Source of the DNA: Bacteroides helcogenes P 36-108
Lineage (GTDB): Bacteria; Bacteroidota; Bacteroidia; Bacteroidales; Bacteroidaceae
Length of the DNA: 64,000 nt
Assembly: GCF_000186225.1 (NCBI RefSeq)
Contig: NC_014933.1
Span: 372,001-436,000, forward strand
Direction of reading: 5' to 3'
Each line of letters starts with the position of its first letter. The first letter of the stretch is position 1. A program made the position numbers and the translations under genes. Under the pieces are notes generated by a model. That model searched no databases. It saw only the letters and a list, made by a program, of their open reading frames with translations, and was not told the DNA's origin. Below are positions 44,073 through 51,368 of this stretch, piece by piece.

Positions 44073-44659
44073 ACATGAACACAGAAGATTTTAAAAACAC
44101 GATTGAAAACATGAAAGATTTAGGTTTTAACCCAAACCCTAACGTATTTCAAATGGAAATACCAAATGCAAAGGACGTTCTTTGGCGAGGTATTAAATAC
44201 TTTACTGGCAATGCCGCCAAATGGCAACCGGAATATGACGAGGCGGCTAAGTGGCTTGAAAACAATCATGGCAAAGGTTTACTTTGCTTAGGAAACTGTG
44301 GAAGGGGAAAGACGCTTATCTGTGGTAAGATATTGCCAGTTGTGTTAAATTTCTATTATCACAAGAATTTGACTTGCATTGACTCAATCGAGATTAACAA
44401 TAAGATAGATGCACTGAAAAATCAGAACTTTGTATATATCGACGACATAGGGGTGGAAAATCAATCTATTAGATTTGGTGAAAAGCGATGGGCGTTCCCG
44501 GAGCTTGTAGATGCCGCAGAGAAGAGAGGTCACTTTCTTGTAGTCAGTACAAACTTCACCGTTGAAGAACTCGCCCAAAAGTACGGTGTAAGAACGCTCG
44601 ATAGATTAAGAGCGATAACTACCCCGATACTCTTTTCTGGGGAATCAATGAGAAAGTAA
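44066..44659 (+). CDS. DnaC-like helicase loader ATPase
   Basis: A 197-residue P-loop ATPase: Walker A LGNCGRGKT (about 77-85), Walker B FVYIDDIG (about 124-131), an arginine-finger region near RTLDRLRAITTPI. It resembles DnaC/IstB-type helicase loaders found just after phage replication organisers. It overlaps the organiser gene by 7 bp. The loader would bring the host replicative helicase to the element's origin. Confidence 0.85.
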   Translation: MVNMNTEDFKNTIENMKDLGFNPNPNVFQMEIPNAKDVLWRGIKYFTGNAAKWQPEYDEAAKWLENNHGKGLLCLGNCGRGKTLICGKILPVVLNFYYHKNLTCIDSIEINNKIDALKNQNFVYIDDIGVENQSIRFGEKRWAFPELVDAAEKRGHFLVVSTNFTVEELAQKYGVRTLDRLRAITTPILFSGESMRK

Positions 44660-44681
44660 ACTAAAGTAGTATTATATAGTT

Positions 44682-45014
44682 ATGGCAAGACTTAAGAACG
44701 ATGGAAAAGGCAGGATGGGCGGGCGACAGAAGGGCACGCCCAATCGGGCTACTGCTGATTTAAGGAGTTGGATTGAAAAGCTCGTTAATGAAAATCGCGA
44801 ACAAATACGGGAGGATTTAGAAATAATAGACGCCGTGGAGAGATTGAAGATAGTGGAGAAGTTTATATCCTACATTCTTCCGAAGAAGAAAGAAGTCTCT
44901 ATCCAAGACGAGACGGATGCGCTATTACAGGCGGTTGATAGGCTCGATGAAAATCAACTTAAAAAACTTGAAGAAATCATTTTAAATATAATTGAAAATG
45001 GAAATAGGGGTTAA
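44682..45014 (+). CDS. Small-terminase-like / DUF5681-like protein
   Basis: A 110-residue protein. Its basic, glycine-rich start (GRMGGRQKGTPNRATADLRS) is typical of DUF5681 and of the N-terminus of small terminase-type phage proteins. The rest is helical and acidic. No large terminase is present on the element, so a packaging role would depend on a helper. It overlaps the next gene by 17 bp. Confidence 0.6.
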   Translation: MARLKNDGKGRMGGRQKGTPNRATADLRSWIEKLVNENREQIREDLEIIDAVERLKIVEKFISYILPKKKEVSIQDETDALLQAVDRLDENQLKKLEEIILNIIENGNRG

Positions 45015-45204
45015 AGACAGAGTAAAGGCTCTTTTGAGCGGCAAGAAGCTACTATCCCGTATTAAGGTTGTAGATAGACTATTTGACAAGGGAACTGGCT
45101 TAGAAGCGAAAAGGACCGTTTCAGATGAAACCTACTTTGATGCTGACGGCAGCGGTGATATAACGGTAGAAGTGATATACGATAAATCGCAGATTGAACA
45201 ATAA
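44998..45204 (+). CDS. Small element protein, unknown
   Basis: A 68-residue protein starting at ATG 44998 (a TTG 6 bp upstream is less likely). It overlaps the preceding gene by 17 bp in another frame. Composition is mixed and no motif was recognised. Confidence 0.5.
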   Translation: MEIGVKDRVKALLSGKKLLSRIKVVDRLFDKGTGLEAKRTVSDETYFDADGSGDITVEVIYDKSQIEQ

Positions 45205-45220
45205 AAATACAAAAGAAATT

Positions 45221-45910
45221 ATGGCAAAGAAAGAAGAAAAGAAAATTTTCCTCACGATGGATGAGGAGAAATTAAGTGATTTGATGTTGGCTTATCGCCG
45301 GGCATTGGTCCACGCAGAACGAGTTATTAACGTTTTAAATGCGCACGATTATGAAGTCGACACATTCCATTTGCAAGCATTTTTAGGATGCAAATACAAA
45401 GTTAGCGATTGCAATCTCGTAGATGAGATGATTATCCCGATGGGTGTAACGCTGAATCCAATTGCAAACAAAGTTTCCGTTCCATGTATGGAAGCAACCG
45501 CAGAAAAGAAAATCAAAGCGGAGCTTCTTGTAGGAATTGAAGGACTGAGTAAGCAGATGAGAGCGAAAATGAAAGCCGAAATATTGGGCGATTTTGAAGC
45601 AGCTAAAGATGAAGCTATCAAAGCAAAGACAAATCCAAGCATCGACATTGAAGTAGATTATTCTTTGTTTGAAGTCAAAGACGGCAAGGCAGCTTTTGTG
45701 GATGGTTGGGAAGCCATTTTAGAAGAGCAATCAAAGTTTTATTTAACCGACAAACATGGAATTGAAGTTTATGAGAAAGCAAAGTTATTGCTTCCACTTC
45801 TGAACGACTTACACAAGGCAATGAAGGTAAATCATTCTATTTTTGATTTATTCTACTACGAAGAAGATACCGTTAAAGTAGATAATACAATTAACTTCAA
45901 CAATCTGTAA
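45221..45910 (+). CDS. Element protein of unknown function
   Basis: A 229-residue acidic, mainly helical protein. The start at 45221 (MAKKEEKK) is preferred over the frame's earlier ATG at 45194, which overlaps the previous gene. Notable segments are FHLQAFLGCKYKVSDCNLVD and EIEVDYSLFEVKD-like repeats; no family recognised. It lies in the middle of the element's early module. Confidence 0.6.
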   Translation: MAKKEEKKIFLTMDEEKLSDLMLAYRRALVHAERVINVLNAHDYEVDTFHLQAFLGCKYKVSDCNLVDEMIIPMGVTLNPIANKVSVPCMEATAEKKIKAELLVGIEGLSKQMRAKMKAEILGDFEAAKDEAIKAKTNPSIDIEVDYSLFEVKDGKAAFVDGWEAILEEQSKFYLTDKHGIEVYEKAKLLLPLLNDLHKAMKVNHSIFDLFYYEEDTVKVDNTINFNNL

Positions 45911-45912
45911 TT

Positions 45913-46215
45913 ATGGATAACAAAGAATTGAATATACTTGCGGCAGCAGTTGCCAATGTTACAGGTGTGACGATTGATGATTTAAGAAGAAGCGGCAAGT
46001 CCTACATGAAGAATTTGGCAAGGGGGCTGTTTTATTACATCGCCCGCAAAAATGGAATGTCAACAACGAAGATCGCAGAATATGTTTGTCGGACACATTC
46101 CAGCGTAACCGTTGTTTCAAACAGATACGGTGATTATATTGATAGTTACGATGAAGAAGTAATTGGATATTATATTAAGATTGATGATGAATTTGAACGA
46201 TTAAAATCGGAATGA
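45913..46215 (+). CDS. DnaA domain IV-like protein
   Basis: A 100-residue protein resembling the C-terminal DNA-binding domain of DnaA: ARGLFYYIARKNGMSTTKIA followed by EYVCRTHSSVTVVSNRYGDY, which aligns with the DnaA signature where a His-Thr/Ser-(T/S)-V segment contacts the DnaA box. The ATPase domains are absent. It could bind DnaA boxes and act on replication of the element or the host. It starts two bases after the previous gene and overlaps the next by 4 bp. Confidence 0.7.
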   Translation: MDNKELNILAAAVANVTGVTIDDLRRSGKSYMKNLARGLFYYIARKNGMSTTKIAEYVCRTHSSVTVVSNRYGDYIDSYDEEVIGYYIKIDDEFERLKSE

Positions 46216-46406
46216 ACATGAAAGCAGTAGATAAAGCATTTGGATATATTCCATCTGAATACCCCAAAGAGGGCAAATTTAGCGGTTTTGTTGCAACAAT
46301 GGTACAAAGAAAAGTGGCTGAAACGCAAAATATAGCAGCCGAAGAAGATAAAGAGGATGAACTTATAAATGCACTGAAAGGATTTGCGGAAAGAAATAGG
46401 AAATAG
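46212..46406 (+). CDS. Small element protein, unknown
   Basis: A 64-residue acidic protein overlapping the previous stop by 4 bp (ATGA). It closes the early operon: a terminator lies at 46425-46458. No motif recognised. Confidence 0.55.
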   Translation: MNMKAVDKAFGYIPSEYPKEGKFSGFVATMVQRKVAETQNIAAEEDKEDELINALKGFAERNRK

Positions 46407-46725
46407 ATTTTATCAATAATTGAAAAAGCCACTGCTACTTTCTTTGTAGTGGTGGCTTTCGTCAGTTCCTTATCAAAGACACAGACAAAACTCATTTTTG
46501 TAAACCTGAAAATAGCAATAACCGGGCGTTTCCCGGCACTCCAAAGATACGGATATTGTTATAAATGTGTGTTGCTGTTCACAACTTTTATTAAATACGC
46601 TGCCCCGACAAAAGCCGAGGCAGGAGCGATCCGAGCCGCCATTACGCGTAACACATCCCTTGAAACCCTAAGACTATCACATTCTTAGGTTTTCCGCTAC
46701 AAAGATAGTGCATTTATTTCAATTG
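46407..46725. other. Intergenic region with hairpins, no gene
   Basis: A 319-bp gap between convergent units. It holds the terminator at 46425-46458, an inverted repeat CCGGG/CCCGG (46522-46536), a near-perfect hairpin at 46663-46693, and two minus-strand TATCTTTG elements (46542-46549, 46700-46707). A minus-strand RNA is possible but not supported by a -33 element. I found no coding frame worth calling. Confidence 0.4.
46425..46458 (+). terminator. Terminator of the element's early operon
   Basis: AAAGCCAC..TAC pairs with GTA..GTGGCTTT around TTTCTTT. It follows the last plus-strand gene of the operon by 18 bp. Confidence 0.7.
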
Positions 46726-47031
46726 TCACATGATTGGTCTAACAATATCAATCCTCAAACCGAGAGCATCAATGATACGGTAGAACACGCCTACACTTGG
46801 CGTTATATCTCCGTTCTCAATACGTGATATATAAGATTTGGTTGAATTGATACGCTTGGCAAGTTCCGATTGTGTTACCTTAGCTTCCTTACGTGCGTCA
46901 AGAAGGATTTGCCCCGTATAGAAATTGTAAGCATCTTCCTCCGCTTGTATGCGTTGGGGAGTTCCTTCTTTGCCGAACTTGGCATCGAGAACTACATCGT
47001 AATCCACTATTTGATGATTATTTGTCCGCAT
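46726..47031 (-). CDS. higA: HigA-type antitoxin (XRE)
   Basis: A 101-residue protein with an XRE helix-turn-helix at residues about 50-95 (VTQSELAKRINSTKSYISRI then ENGDITPSVGVFYRIIDALG). It overlaps the toxin gene upstream by 14 bp, toxin first, which is the HigBA order. It should neutralise the toxin and repress the operon. Confidence 0.85.
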   Translation of the reverse strand: MRTNNHQIVDYDVVLDAKFGKEGTPQRIQAEEDAYNFYTGQILLDARKEAKVTQSELAKRINSTKSYISRIENGDITPSVGVFYRIIDALGLRIDIVRPIM

Positions 47032-47344
47032 AATATTCCTCCTTTATTTTTAATGCTTTTTCTATTTCGTTTGATGGTGTCTTTTGGGTTTTCTTTTGGA
47101 AGCCATTGAAAAGAATGACTATCTGCCCGTTATCGAATATAAAGAACACCCGGTAAATGTTTCCATTGTATTCTGTACGGAGTTCATAAAGCCCTTCTTT
47201 TACAAGTTTCACAAACTTCTTTGGCAGTCTGTCTTGCGTTTTCAGAAGAAGCAATCCGTATTGTATTTTTTCTTGCTCCTTTTCTTTCAAGGTTTTCATA
47301 AAATCCTCAAAATATCCCCCGTATGTTCTTATGCTACGTTTCAT
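47018..47344 (-). CDS. higB: HigB/RelE-type toxin
   Basis: A 108-residue RelE/Gp49-fold protein: LPKKFVKLVKEGLYELRTEY, YRVFFIFDNGQIVILFNGFQ and KKTQKTPSNEIEKALKIKEE. This family cleaves mRNA at the ribosome. Minus-strand TATATTTG at 47349-47356 is the likely promoter, so the toxin-antitoxin pair is independently expressed. Confidence 0.85.
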   Translation of the reverse strand: MKRSIRTYGGYFEDFMKTLKEKEQEKIQYGLLLLKTQDRLPKKFVKLVKEGLYELRTEYNGNIYRVFFIFDNGQIVILFNGFQKKTQKTPSNEIEKALKIKEEYYADK

Positions 47345-47430
47345 GCGACAAATATAGTAAATGTTTTAAGATAATGAAACTTTATCAAGCCATTTTTTTA
47401 GTTTAACTAATCTATATCCTTTCGTTCACA

Positions 47431-47685
47431 TTATTCCACTTTAATATTAATATCCTTTCCGCAGTTGGGGCAGGTGATTGATAGGGTGTCTTTCTTTGGA
47501 TGCTCAAACAGTTCTGTTATCGGGCAACCTATTGCATCCGCTATCCTCAAAAGAATCTCTGTAGATGGATTGCCGTTAATGTGAGTGCTCAACGTCACAC
47601 GTGATATTCCCATTTTATCTGCCACTTCATTTACAGATGTGCCGTTACGCTTCATAGCGTCTTTAATCATTAATCTATCTATCAT
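47431..47685 (-). CDS. XRE repressor with C-terminal zinc ribbon
   Basis: An 84-residue protein: an XRE helix-turn-helix (about 15-60, SVNEVADKMGISRVTLSTHI, NGNPSTEILLRIADAIGCP) followed by a short CPNCGKDI zinc-knuckle end (only one CxxC pair). It is divergent from the 87-residue gene at 47805 and sits where a phage would have its repressor. Minus-strand TAGTTTTG at 47709-47716 fits its promoter. Confidence 0.8.
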   Translation of the reverse strand: MIDRLMIKDAMKRNGTSVNEVADKMGISRVTLSTHINGNPSTEILLRIADAIGCPITELFEHPKKDTLSITCPNCGKDINIKVE

Positions 47686-47747
47686 AACTATAAGTATTAA
47701 TTCCTTTGCAAAACTACATATAATAATGAAATGTAAAACTATTGGCT

Positions 47748-47755
47748 TACATTTG
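47748..47755 (+). promoter_or_regulatory. -7 element for the excisionase-like operon
   Basis: TACATTTG, 49 bp before the start at 47805, back to back with the minus-strand element at 47709-47716 of the XRE gene. Confidence 0.5.
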
Positions 47756-47804
47756 CACCATCAAAGTTAAATCACGTATTATTAAAAATAAAAAAGAAAG
47801 TATT

Positions 47805-48068
47805 ATGAAGACTGGAGTAGATTTTATAAAAGAGTGTTTGGAAGGTATTGCAACCGTTTCCCCTGCTGCTAAAGATTTGCACATGGCGGCTATTGATTTA
47901 GCGTTGTTGGACGAGAAAACAAGCGTAGCGATACAGAGTGAGGACATCAACAATGAAACAATGATTGAGCTATCAAAGAGCATTAACCACTCAATCGAAC
48001 TCTGCCTTAAAGTTGCCGGAGAACTCATACATAAGAAGCTGAATGAAGAACGTTTGTCGGAGGATTGA
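47805..48068 (+). CDS. Small element protein before the excisionase-like gene
   Basis: An 87-residue mainly helical protein. The start at 47805 follows the -7 element at 47748; a longer frame from 47742 lacks a sensible start. No family recognised. It is followed after 3 bp by an excisionase-like gene, so the two form an operon under control of the divergent XRE repressor. Confidence 0.6.
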   Translation: MKTGVDFIKECLEGIATVSPAAKDLHMAAIDLALLDEKTSVAIQSEDINNETMIELSKSINHSIELCLKVAGELIHKKLNEERLSED

Positions 48069-48071
48069 GCC

Positions 48072-48269
48072 ATGATAGTAGAAGAACCTCAGATTTCAGA
48101 CAATGCGAGATACCCATTGGGCGAAGCGGCAAAGGTGCTCCAAATAAATAGAGATACCTTGTTAAAACATACAAAGCAAGGTTTTATTAAGTGCGGAATA
48201 AGACGCTCGAATATGCGTAAGTTTTATTTGGGCAGCGAATTGAAGCGATACTGGAGAGCTTCGTACTAA
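48072..48269 (+). CDS. Excisionase-like HTH protein
   Basis: A 65-residue MerR/HTH_17 protein: YPLGEAAKVLQINRDTLLKH then TKQGFIKCGIRRSNMRKFYL. Such small basic winged-helix proteins bend DNA for excision. It is the last gene of the element and lies next to the right attachment site. Confidence 0.75.
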   Translation: MIVEEPQISDNARYPLGEAAKVLQINRDTLLKHTKQGFIKCGIRRSNMRKFYLGSELKRYWRASY

Positions 48270-48278
48270 TTGGATAAT

Positions 48279-48306
48279 GGAGTTTCGGAAATGGGACTCC
48301 TTTTTT
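48279..48306 (+). terminator. Terminator after the excisionase-like gene
   Basis: GGAGT (48279-48283) and ACTCC (48296-48300) close a 12-base loop followed by six T's, whose end overlaps the -33 of the next promoter. Confidence 0.65.
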
Positions 48307-48334
48307 GATATGATGCAATCATTTCGTATCTTTG
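48304..48334 (+). promoter_or_regulatory. Strong promoter of a small transcript
   Basis: TTTG (48304-48307), exactly 19 bp, TATCTTTG (48327-48334): the best match to the full Bacteroidetes consensus in the window, with no coding region behind it. Confidence 0.65.
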
Positions 48335-48339
48335 TGGAG

Positions 48340-48407
48340 AAATGCCATAATGGTGTTTTAAATCGTATTGGTGTTACTTGCTTGCGAAGGTAGGTAACAC
48401 CTTTTTT
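48340..48407 (+). ncRNA. Probable small RNA at the right end of the element
   Basis: About 68 bases from the expected start to a terminator whose stem is GGTGTTAC (48370-48377) and GTAACACC (48394-48401) with six T's. No coding frame with a start codon of any length fits. It may regulate the element or be an antitoxin-like RNA; nothing in the sequence says which. Confidence 0.45.
48370..48407 (+). terminator. Terminator of the small transcript
   Basis: 8-bp perfect stem, 16-base loop, six-T tail. Confidence 0.75.
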
Positions 48408-48435
48408 ACGCCCCAAAGATAGCATTTACAGAATG

Positions 48436-48454
48436 AAGTCGCATTTTAGTCGCA
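48436..48454. repeat. Arm-site-like repeat, right end
   Basis: AAGTCGCATTTTAGTCGCA, identical to 42034-42052; contains two GTCGCA units. Confidence 0.6.
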
Positions 48455-48512
48455 TTTATTTCAAAAGAAAAACGCCAATCACTTATAAACAAAGCAATTA
48501 GCGTTTCTTCTT

Positions 48513-48527
48513 GTACTCGAAGCGGGA
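48513..48527. repeat. Right attachment-site core (attR) in tRNA-Leu
   Basis: GTACTCGAAGCGGGA, the 3' acceptor and part of the T arm of tRNA-Leu, same as 41916-41930. Confidence 0.85.
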
Positions 48528-48597
48528 CTTGAACCCGCACAGCCGCAATGGCCAAAGGATTTTAAGTCCTTCGTGTCTACCATTCCACCATTCGAGC
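48514..48597 (-). tRNA. tRNA-Leu (TAA)
   Basis: An 84-base tRNA with the long variable arm of class II tRNAs. Acceptor GCTCGAA pairs with TTCGAGT (last a G-T pair), discriminator A. The anticodon loop CTTAAAA gives anticodon TAA. Its 3' end is the integration target, and the gene is complete at this end of the element. Confidence 0.93.
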
Positions 48598-48611
48598 ATC
48601 CTATGAAGGAG

Positions 48612-48684
48612 AGCGGAAAACGAGACTCGAACTCGCGACCCCAACCTTGGCAAGGTTGTGCTCTACCAACTGAGCTATTTCCGC
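48612..48684 (-). tRNA. tRNA-Gly (GCC)
   Basis: A 73-base tRNA with acceptor GCGGAAA/TTTCCGC and discriminator T. Anticodon stem CAACC/GGTTG encloses TTGCCAA with anticodon GCC. It lies 14 bp upstream of tRNA-Leu and is transcribed with it. Confidence 0.93.
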
Positions 48685-48704
48685 AGGTTTTTGGAGAACG
48701 GGTG

Positions 48705-48736
48705 CAAAGATAAACAGTTTTCCCTTTCCCACCAAA
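48705..48736 (-). promoter_or_regulatory. Promoter of the tRNA-Gly/tRNA-Leu transcript
   Basis: Minus strand TTTG (48733-48736), 20 bp, TATCTTTG (48705-48712). Confidence 0.7.
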
Positions 48737-48787
48737 TATTTCCTTCAAAAAGTATTGCATCCAAAGTGAGACTTAAATACTTTACGA

Positions 48788-50128
48788 CTATCGTCCCAGT
48801 AATTTTTTTTCTGCGGCTTCCATTCCATGAAAGTTAAAACCATCTACAATTTGCTGCATCAATGCAGAGATTTCATCATTGCAAAGATTTCCAATACTGC
48901 CTTCATGGGTATGATGTACTTCTTTGGCGTGCGAGAAATGTCCGGCTTCAATATCAAGCCCTACCTTTTTATAGGCATCACGGAAAGGCATACCTTCACG
49001 AGCCAGGCGATTCACCTCCTCCACACTGAAAATAAGCAGATATTTATCGTCATCCAAAATATGCTCATTCACCTTAATCTCATTCATGATATAGGTAGTC
49101 ATCTGCAAGCAATCTTTCAACTCTTGAAACGCCGGTAAAAATACCTCCTTTATAATCTGTAGATCACGGAAATAACCGGAAGGAAGGTTATTGGCAATCA
49201 TCATAATCTGTTGTGGCAATGATTGCAACTTGTTGCATTTGGCACGTGTCAGTTCAAAAACATCAGGATTCTTCTTATGCGGCATAATACTGGAACCGGT
49301 AGTACAATCATCCGGCAACTTCACAAAACCAAAGTTCTGGCTATTGAACAGGCATGCATCGAAAGCCAGTTTGGAAATTGTTCCGGCAATGCTTGCCAAG
49401 GCAAAAGCCACGTTACGTTCCATCTTACCACGCCCCATCTGAGCATACACAACATTATAGTTCAAAGAGTCAAATCCCAAAAGATTAGTAGTCATAGTAC
49501 GGTTTAACGGAAAAGAAGAACCGTAACCTGCCGCCGATCCTAACGGATTGCGATTGCACATCTTGAAGGCAGCCTGCAAAAACAACATATCATCCACCAA
49601 GCTTTCCGCATACGCCCCAAACCAAAGTCCGAAAGACGAGGGCATAGCAATCTGCAAATGAGTATATCCCGGCATCAAGACATTCTTATAACGCTCACTC
49701 TGCATCAGAAGTACATGAAACAATTGTTCTACCGCCTCCGCTATTTCCTTTATCTGCGCACGGGTAAAAAGCTTCAGATCAAGCAGCACTTGATCATTAC
49801 GTGAACGCCCACTGTGAATTTTCTTGCCGACATCCCCCAAGCTGCGTGTCAACATTAATTCCACCTGCGAATGCACGTCTTCCACCCCTTCTTCTATCAC
49901 GAATTCTCCCCGTTCGGCAGAAACATAAATATTCTTCAACTCCGCAAGCAACTGCTCCAACTCTTCCTTAGTCAGCAAGCCGATGCTCTCAAGCATCGTG
50001 ATGTGTGCCATCGAACCCAGCACGTCATGCTTTGCCAAATAAAGATCCATCTCACGATCACGTCCTACCGTAAAGCGTTCAATATCCTTGTTTACCCGAA
50101 CGGATTTCTCCCAAAGTTTCTGAGTCAC
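48788..50128 (-). CDS. argH: Argininosuccinate lyase
   Basis: A 446-residue enzyme that splits argininosuccinate to arginine and fumarate. The signature GSSIMPHKKNPD is present near residue 280, and HSGRSRNDQ near 108. It starts with GTG (50128), followed by the usual TQKLWEKS N-terminus. It is the last gene of the operon prmC-recX-pyrE-SRPBCC-argH and is separate from argG. Confidence 0.94.
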   Translation of the reverse strand: MTQKLWEKSVRVNKDIERFTVGRDREMDLYLAKHDVLGSMAHITMLESIGLLTKEELEQLLAELKNIYVSAERGEFVIEEGVEDVHSQVELMLTRSLGDVGKKIHSGRSRNDQVLLDLKLFTRAQIKEIAEAVEQLFHVLLMQSERYKNVLMPGYTHLQIAMPSSFGLWFGAYAESLVDDMLFLQAAFKMCNRNPLGSAAGYGSSFPLNRTMTTNLLGFDSLNYNVVYAQMGRGKMERNVAFALASIAGTISKLAFDACLFNSQNFGFVKLPDDCTTGSSIMPHKKNPDVFELTRAKCNKLQSLPQQIMMIANNLPSGYFRDLQIIKEVFLPAFQELKDCLQMTTYIMNEIKVNEHILDDDKYLLIFSVEEVNRLAREGMPFRDAYKKVGLDIEAGHFSHAKEVHHTHEGSIGNLCNDEISALMQQIVDGFNFHGMEAAEKKLLGR

Positions 50129-50147
50129 TTCGTTTAATAATTAATTG

Positions 50148-50558
50148 TTAATATTGTATCATGGCCAGCATATCCGCCATTTTCTCCAATCCCTCTTGCA
50201 ACGGTTTCTGCACCATGGCCTTCATAAACGGATTCAATTCCAAACCGATAGTCAGTTTCATTTTGCATTCCATATCGGTGACGGGTACAATCTGCACCCA
50301 CAAATTGAATGGCAGTGGCGAGGTAGTTGTTCCGAACTTAATGCATTTACAAGGTTCTTTCTCTACAATCTGCAAAGTAATTTTTCCTACGGGAGCTACC
50401 TCGACAGTCATGCTATCAGCATCAAAACTCAGATTTTTCACCTTATCCTCCGGCAGTCGATCTTTTATTTTCTCCAAATTATTCAGATCAGCAAGTTTCT
50501 CATAAACAGCCTCTTGCGAAGCTGTAATCACTTTCACCCCACTCTCAAATTTCGTCAT
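50148..50558 (-). CDS. SRPBCC-family (polyketide-cyclase-like) protein
   Basis: A 136-residue START/SRPBCC-fold protein: AVYEKLADLNNLEKIKDRLP at the start and GLEKMADMLAMIQY at the end, with a beta core between. Such proteins bind hydrophobic ligands; the role is unknown. It sits between pyrE and argH, 19 bp before argH. Confidence 0.72.
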   Translation of the reverse strand: MTKFESGVKVITASQEAVYEKLADLNNLEKIKDRLPEDKVKNLSFDADSMTVEVAPVGKITLQIVEKEPCKCIKFGTTTSPLPFNLWVQIVPVTDMECKMKLTIGLELNPFMKAMVQKPLQEGLEKMADMLAMIQY

Positions 50559-50650
50559 AATCCAATTGAATTAAAAAGACAAAAAGAACTATCCGGACAG
50601 AATCTATCCGAATGGCTCTTTCATCAAGCTTATATCATTTAAAACAAACC

Positions 50651-51289
50651 TTATTTTCCGGTTTCCCAATGCGCAGGATCTTTACGCCATTCGTTCAGCG
50701 TTTCCACATCTTCCTCCTCGATATATCCCGTACGCAAAGCAACCTCCATCACCGCTTCGTAATTCGTCAGCGTAACCAAAGGTACTTTGGCATCCTTGAA
50801 AGCTTTTTCGGCAATGGGGAAACCATAAGTGTAGGCGGCAACCATGCCGATAACCTCACACCCGTCACGTCTGATTGCTTCTACAGCCTTCAAGCTACTA
50901 CCACCGGTAGAGATCAAATCTTCTACCACCACGACTTTCATGCCGGGGCGAAGTTCACCTTCAATCAAATTCTCCAGTCCATGGTCTTTCGGAGTGGAGC
51001 GCACATATACAAACGGCAGGTTCAATGCATCGGCTACCAAAGCTCCCTGAGGGATAGCCCCGGTCGCTACGCCTGCAATAGCATCTACCTGTCCGAAACG
51101 TTCCAAAATCAGACGCGTAATCTCTATCTTTACAAAATTACGGAGAGAAGGATAAGAAAGGGTTTTGCGGTTATCACAATAAAACGGAGATTTCCAGCCG
51201 GATGCCCAAGTAAAAGGATTTGCCGGTTGTAGTTTAATCGCTTTAATTTTCAGCAACTTTTCTGCAAACAATCTTTCTAAAGTTTTCAT
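50651..51289 (-). CDS. pyrE: Orotate phosphoribosyltransferase
   Basis: A 212-residue pyrimidine-synthesis enzyme joining orotate to PRPP. The PRPP-binding motif VVVVEDLISTGGSS is seen near residues 115-128, and GVATGAIPQGALVAD and FVYVRSTPKDHG near 75-98. Minus-strand TACTTTTG at 51320-51327 may give it its own promoter. Confidence 0.94.
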   Translation of the reverse strand: MKTLERLFAEKLLKIKAIKLQPANPFTWASGWKSPFYCDNRKTLSYPSLRNFVKIEITRLILERFGQVDAIAGVATGAIPQGALVADALNLPFVYVRSTPKDHGLENLIEGELRPGMKVVVVEDLISTGGSSLKAVEAIRRDGCEVIGMVAAYTYGFPIAEKAFKDAKVPLVTLTNYEAVMEVALRTGYIEEEDVETLNEWRKDPAHWETGK

Positions 51290-51368
51290 AGCAAACTAAC
51301 TATTATGATAAATATGATGCAAAAGTACGGAAAGGGAATGAGAATAGAAAAGAGAATACCAATATTTT

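Larger units (their letters stand above)
41916..48527. mobile_element. 6.6-kb integrated element in tRNA-Leu
   Basis: Bounded by a 15-bp direct repeat of the tRNA-Leu 3' end (41916-41930 and 48513-48527), more AT-rich than both flanks, and filled with mobile-element genes: a truncated integrase, ORF6N protein, two excisionase-like proteins, a replication organiser with a helicase loader, a small-terminase-like protein, HigBA and an XRE repressor. No capsid, tail, portal, large terminase or relaxase is present. Best read as a phage satellite or a decayed phage remnant. Its integrase lacks the N-terminal two thirds, so it is probably unable to move by itself. Confidence 0.8.

Noticed and set aside
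46449..46688. 79-codon plus-strand frame between the element operons
   Set aside because: It starts inside the terminator, covers hairpins and has no ribosome-binding site.
46542..46707. Minus-strand small RNA from the two TATCTTTG elements
   Set aside because: No -33 element at the right spacing for either one; left as a note on the region.
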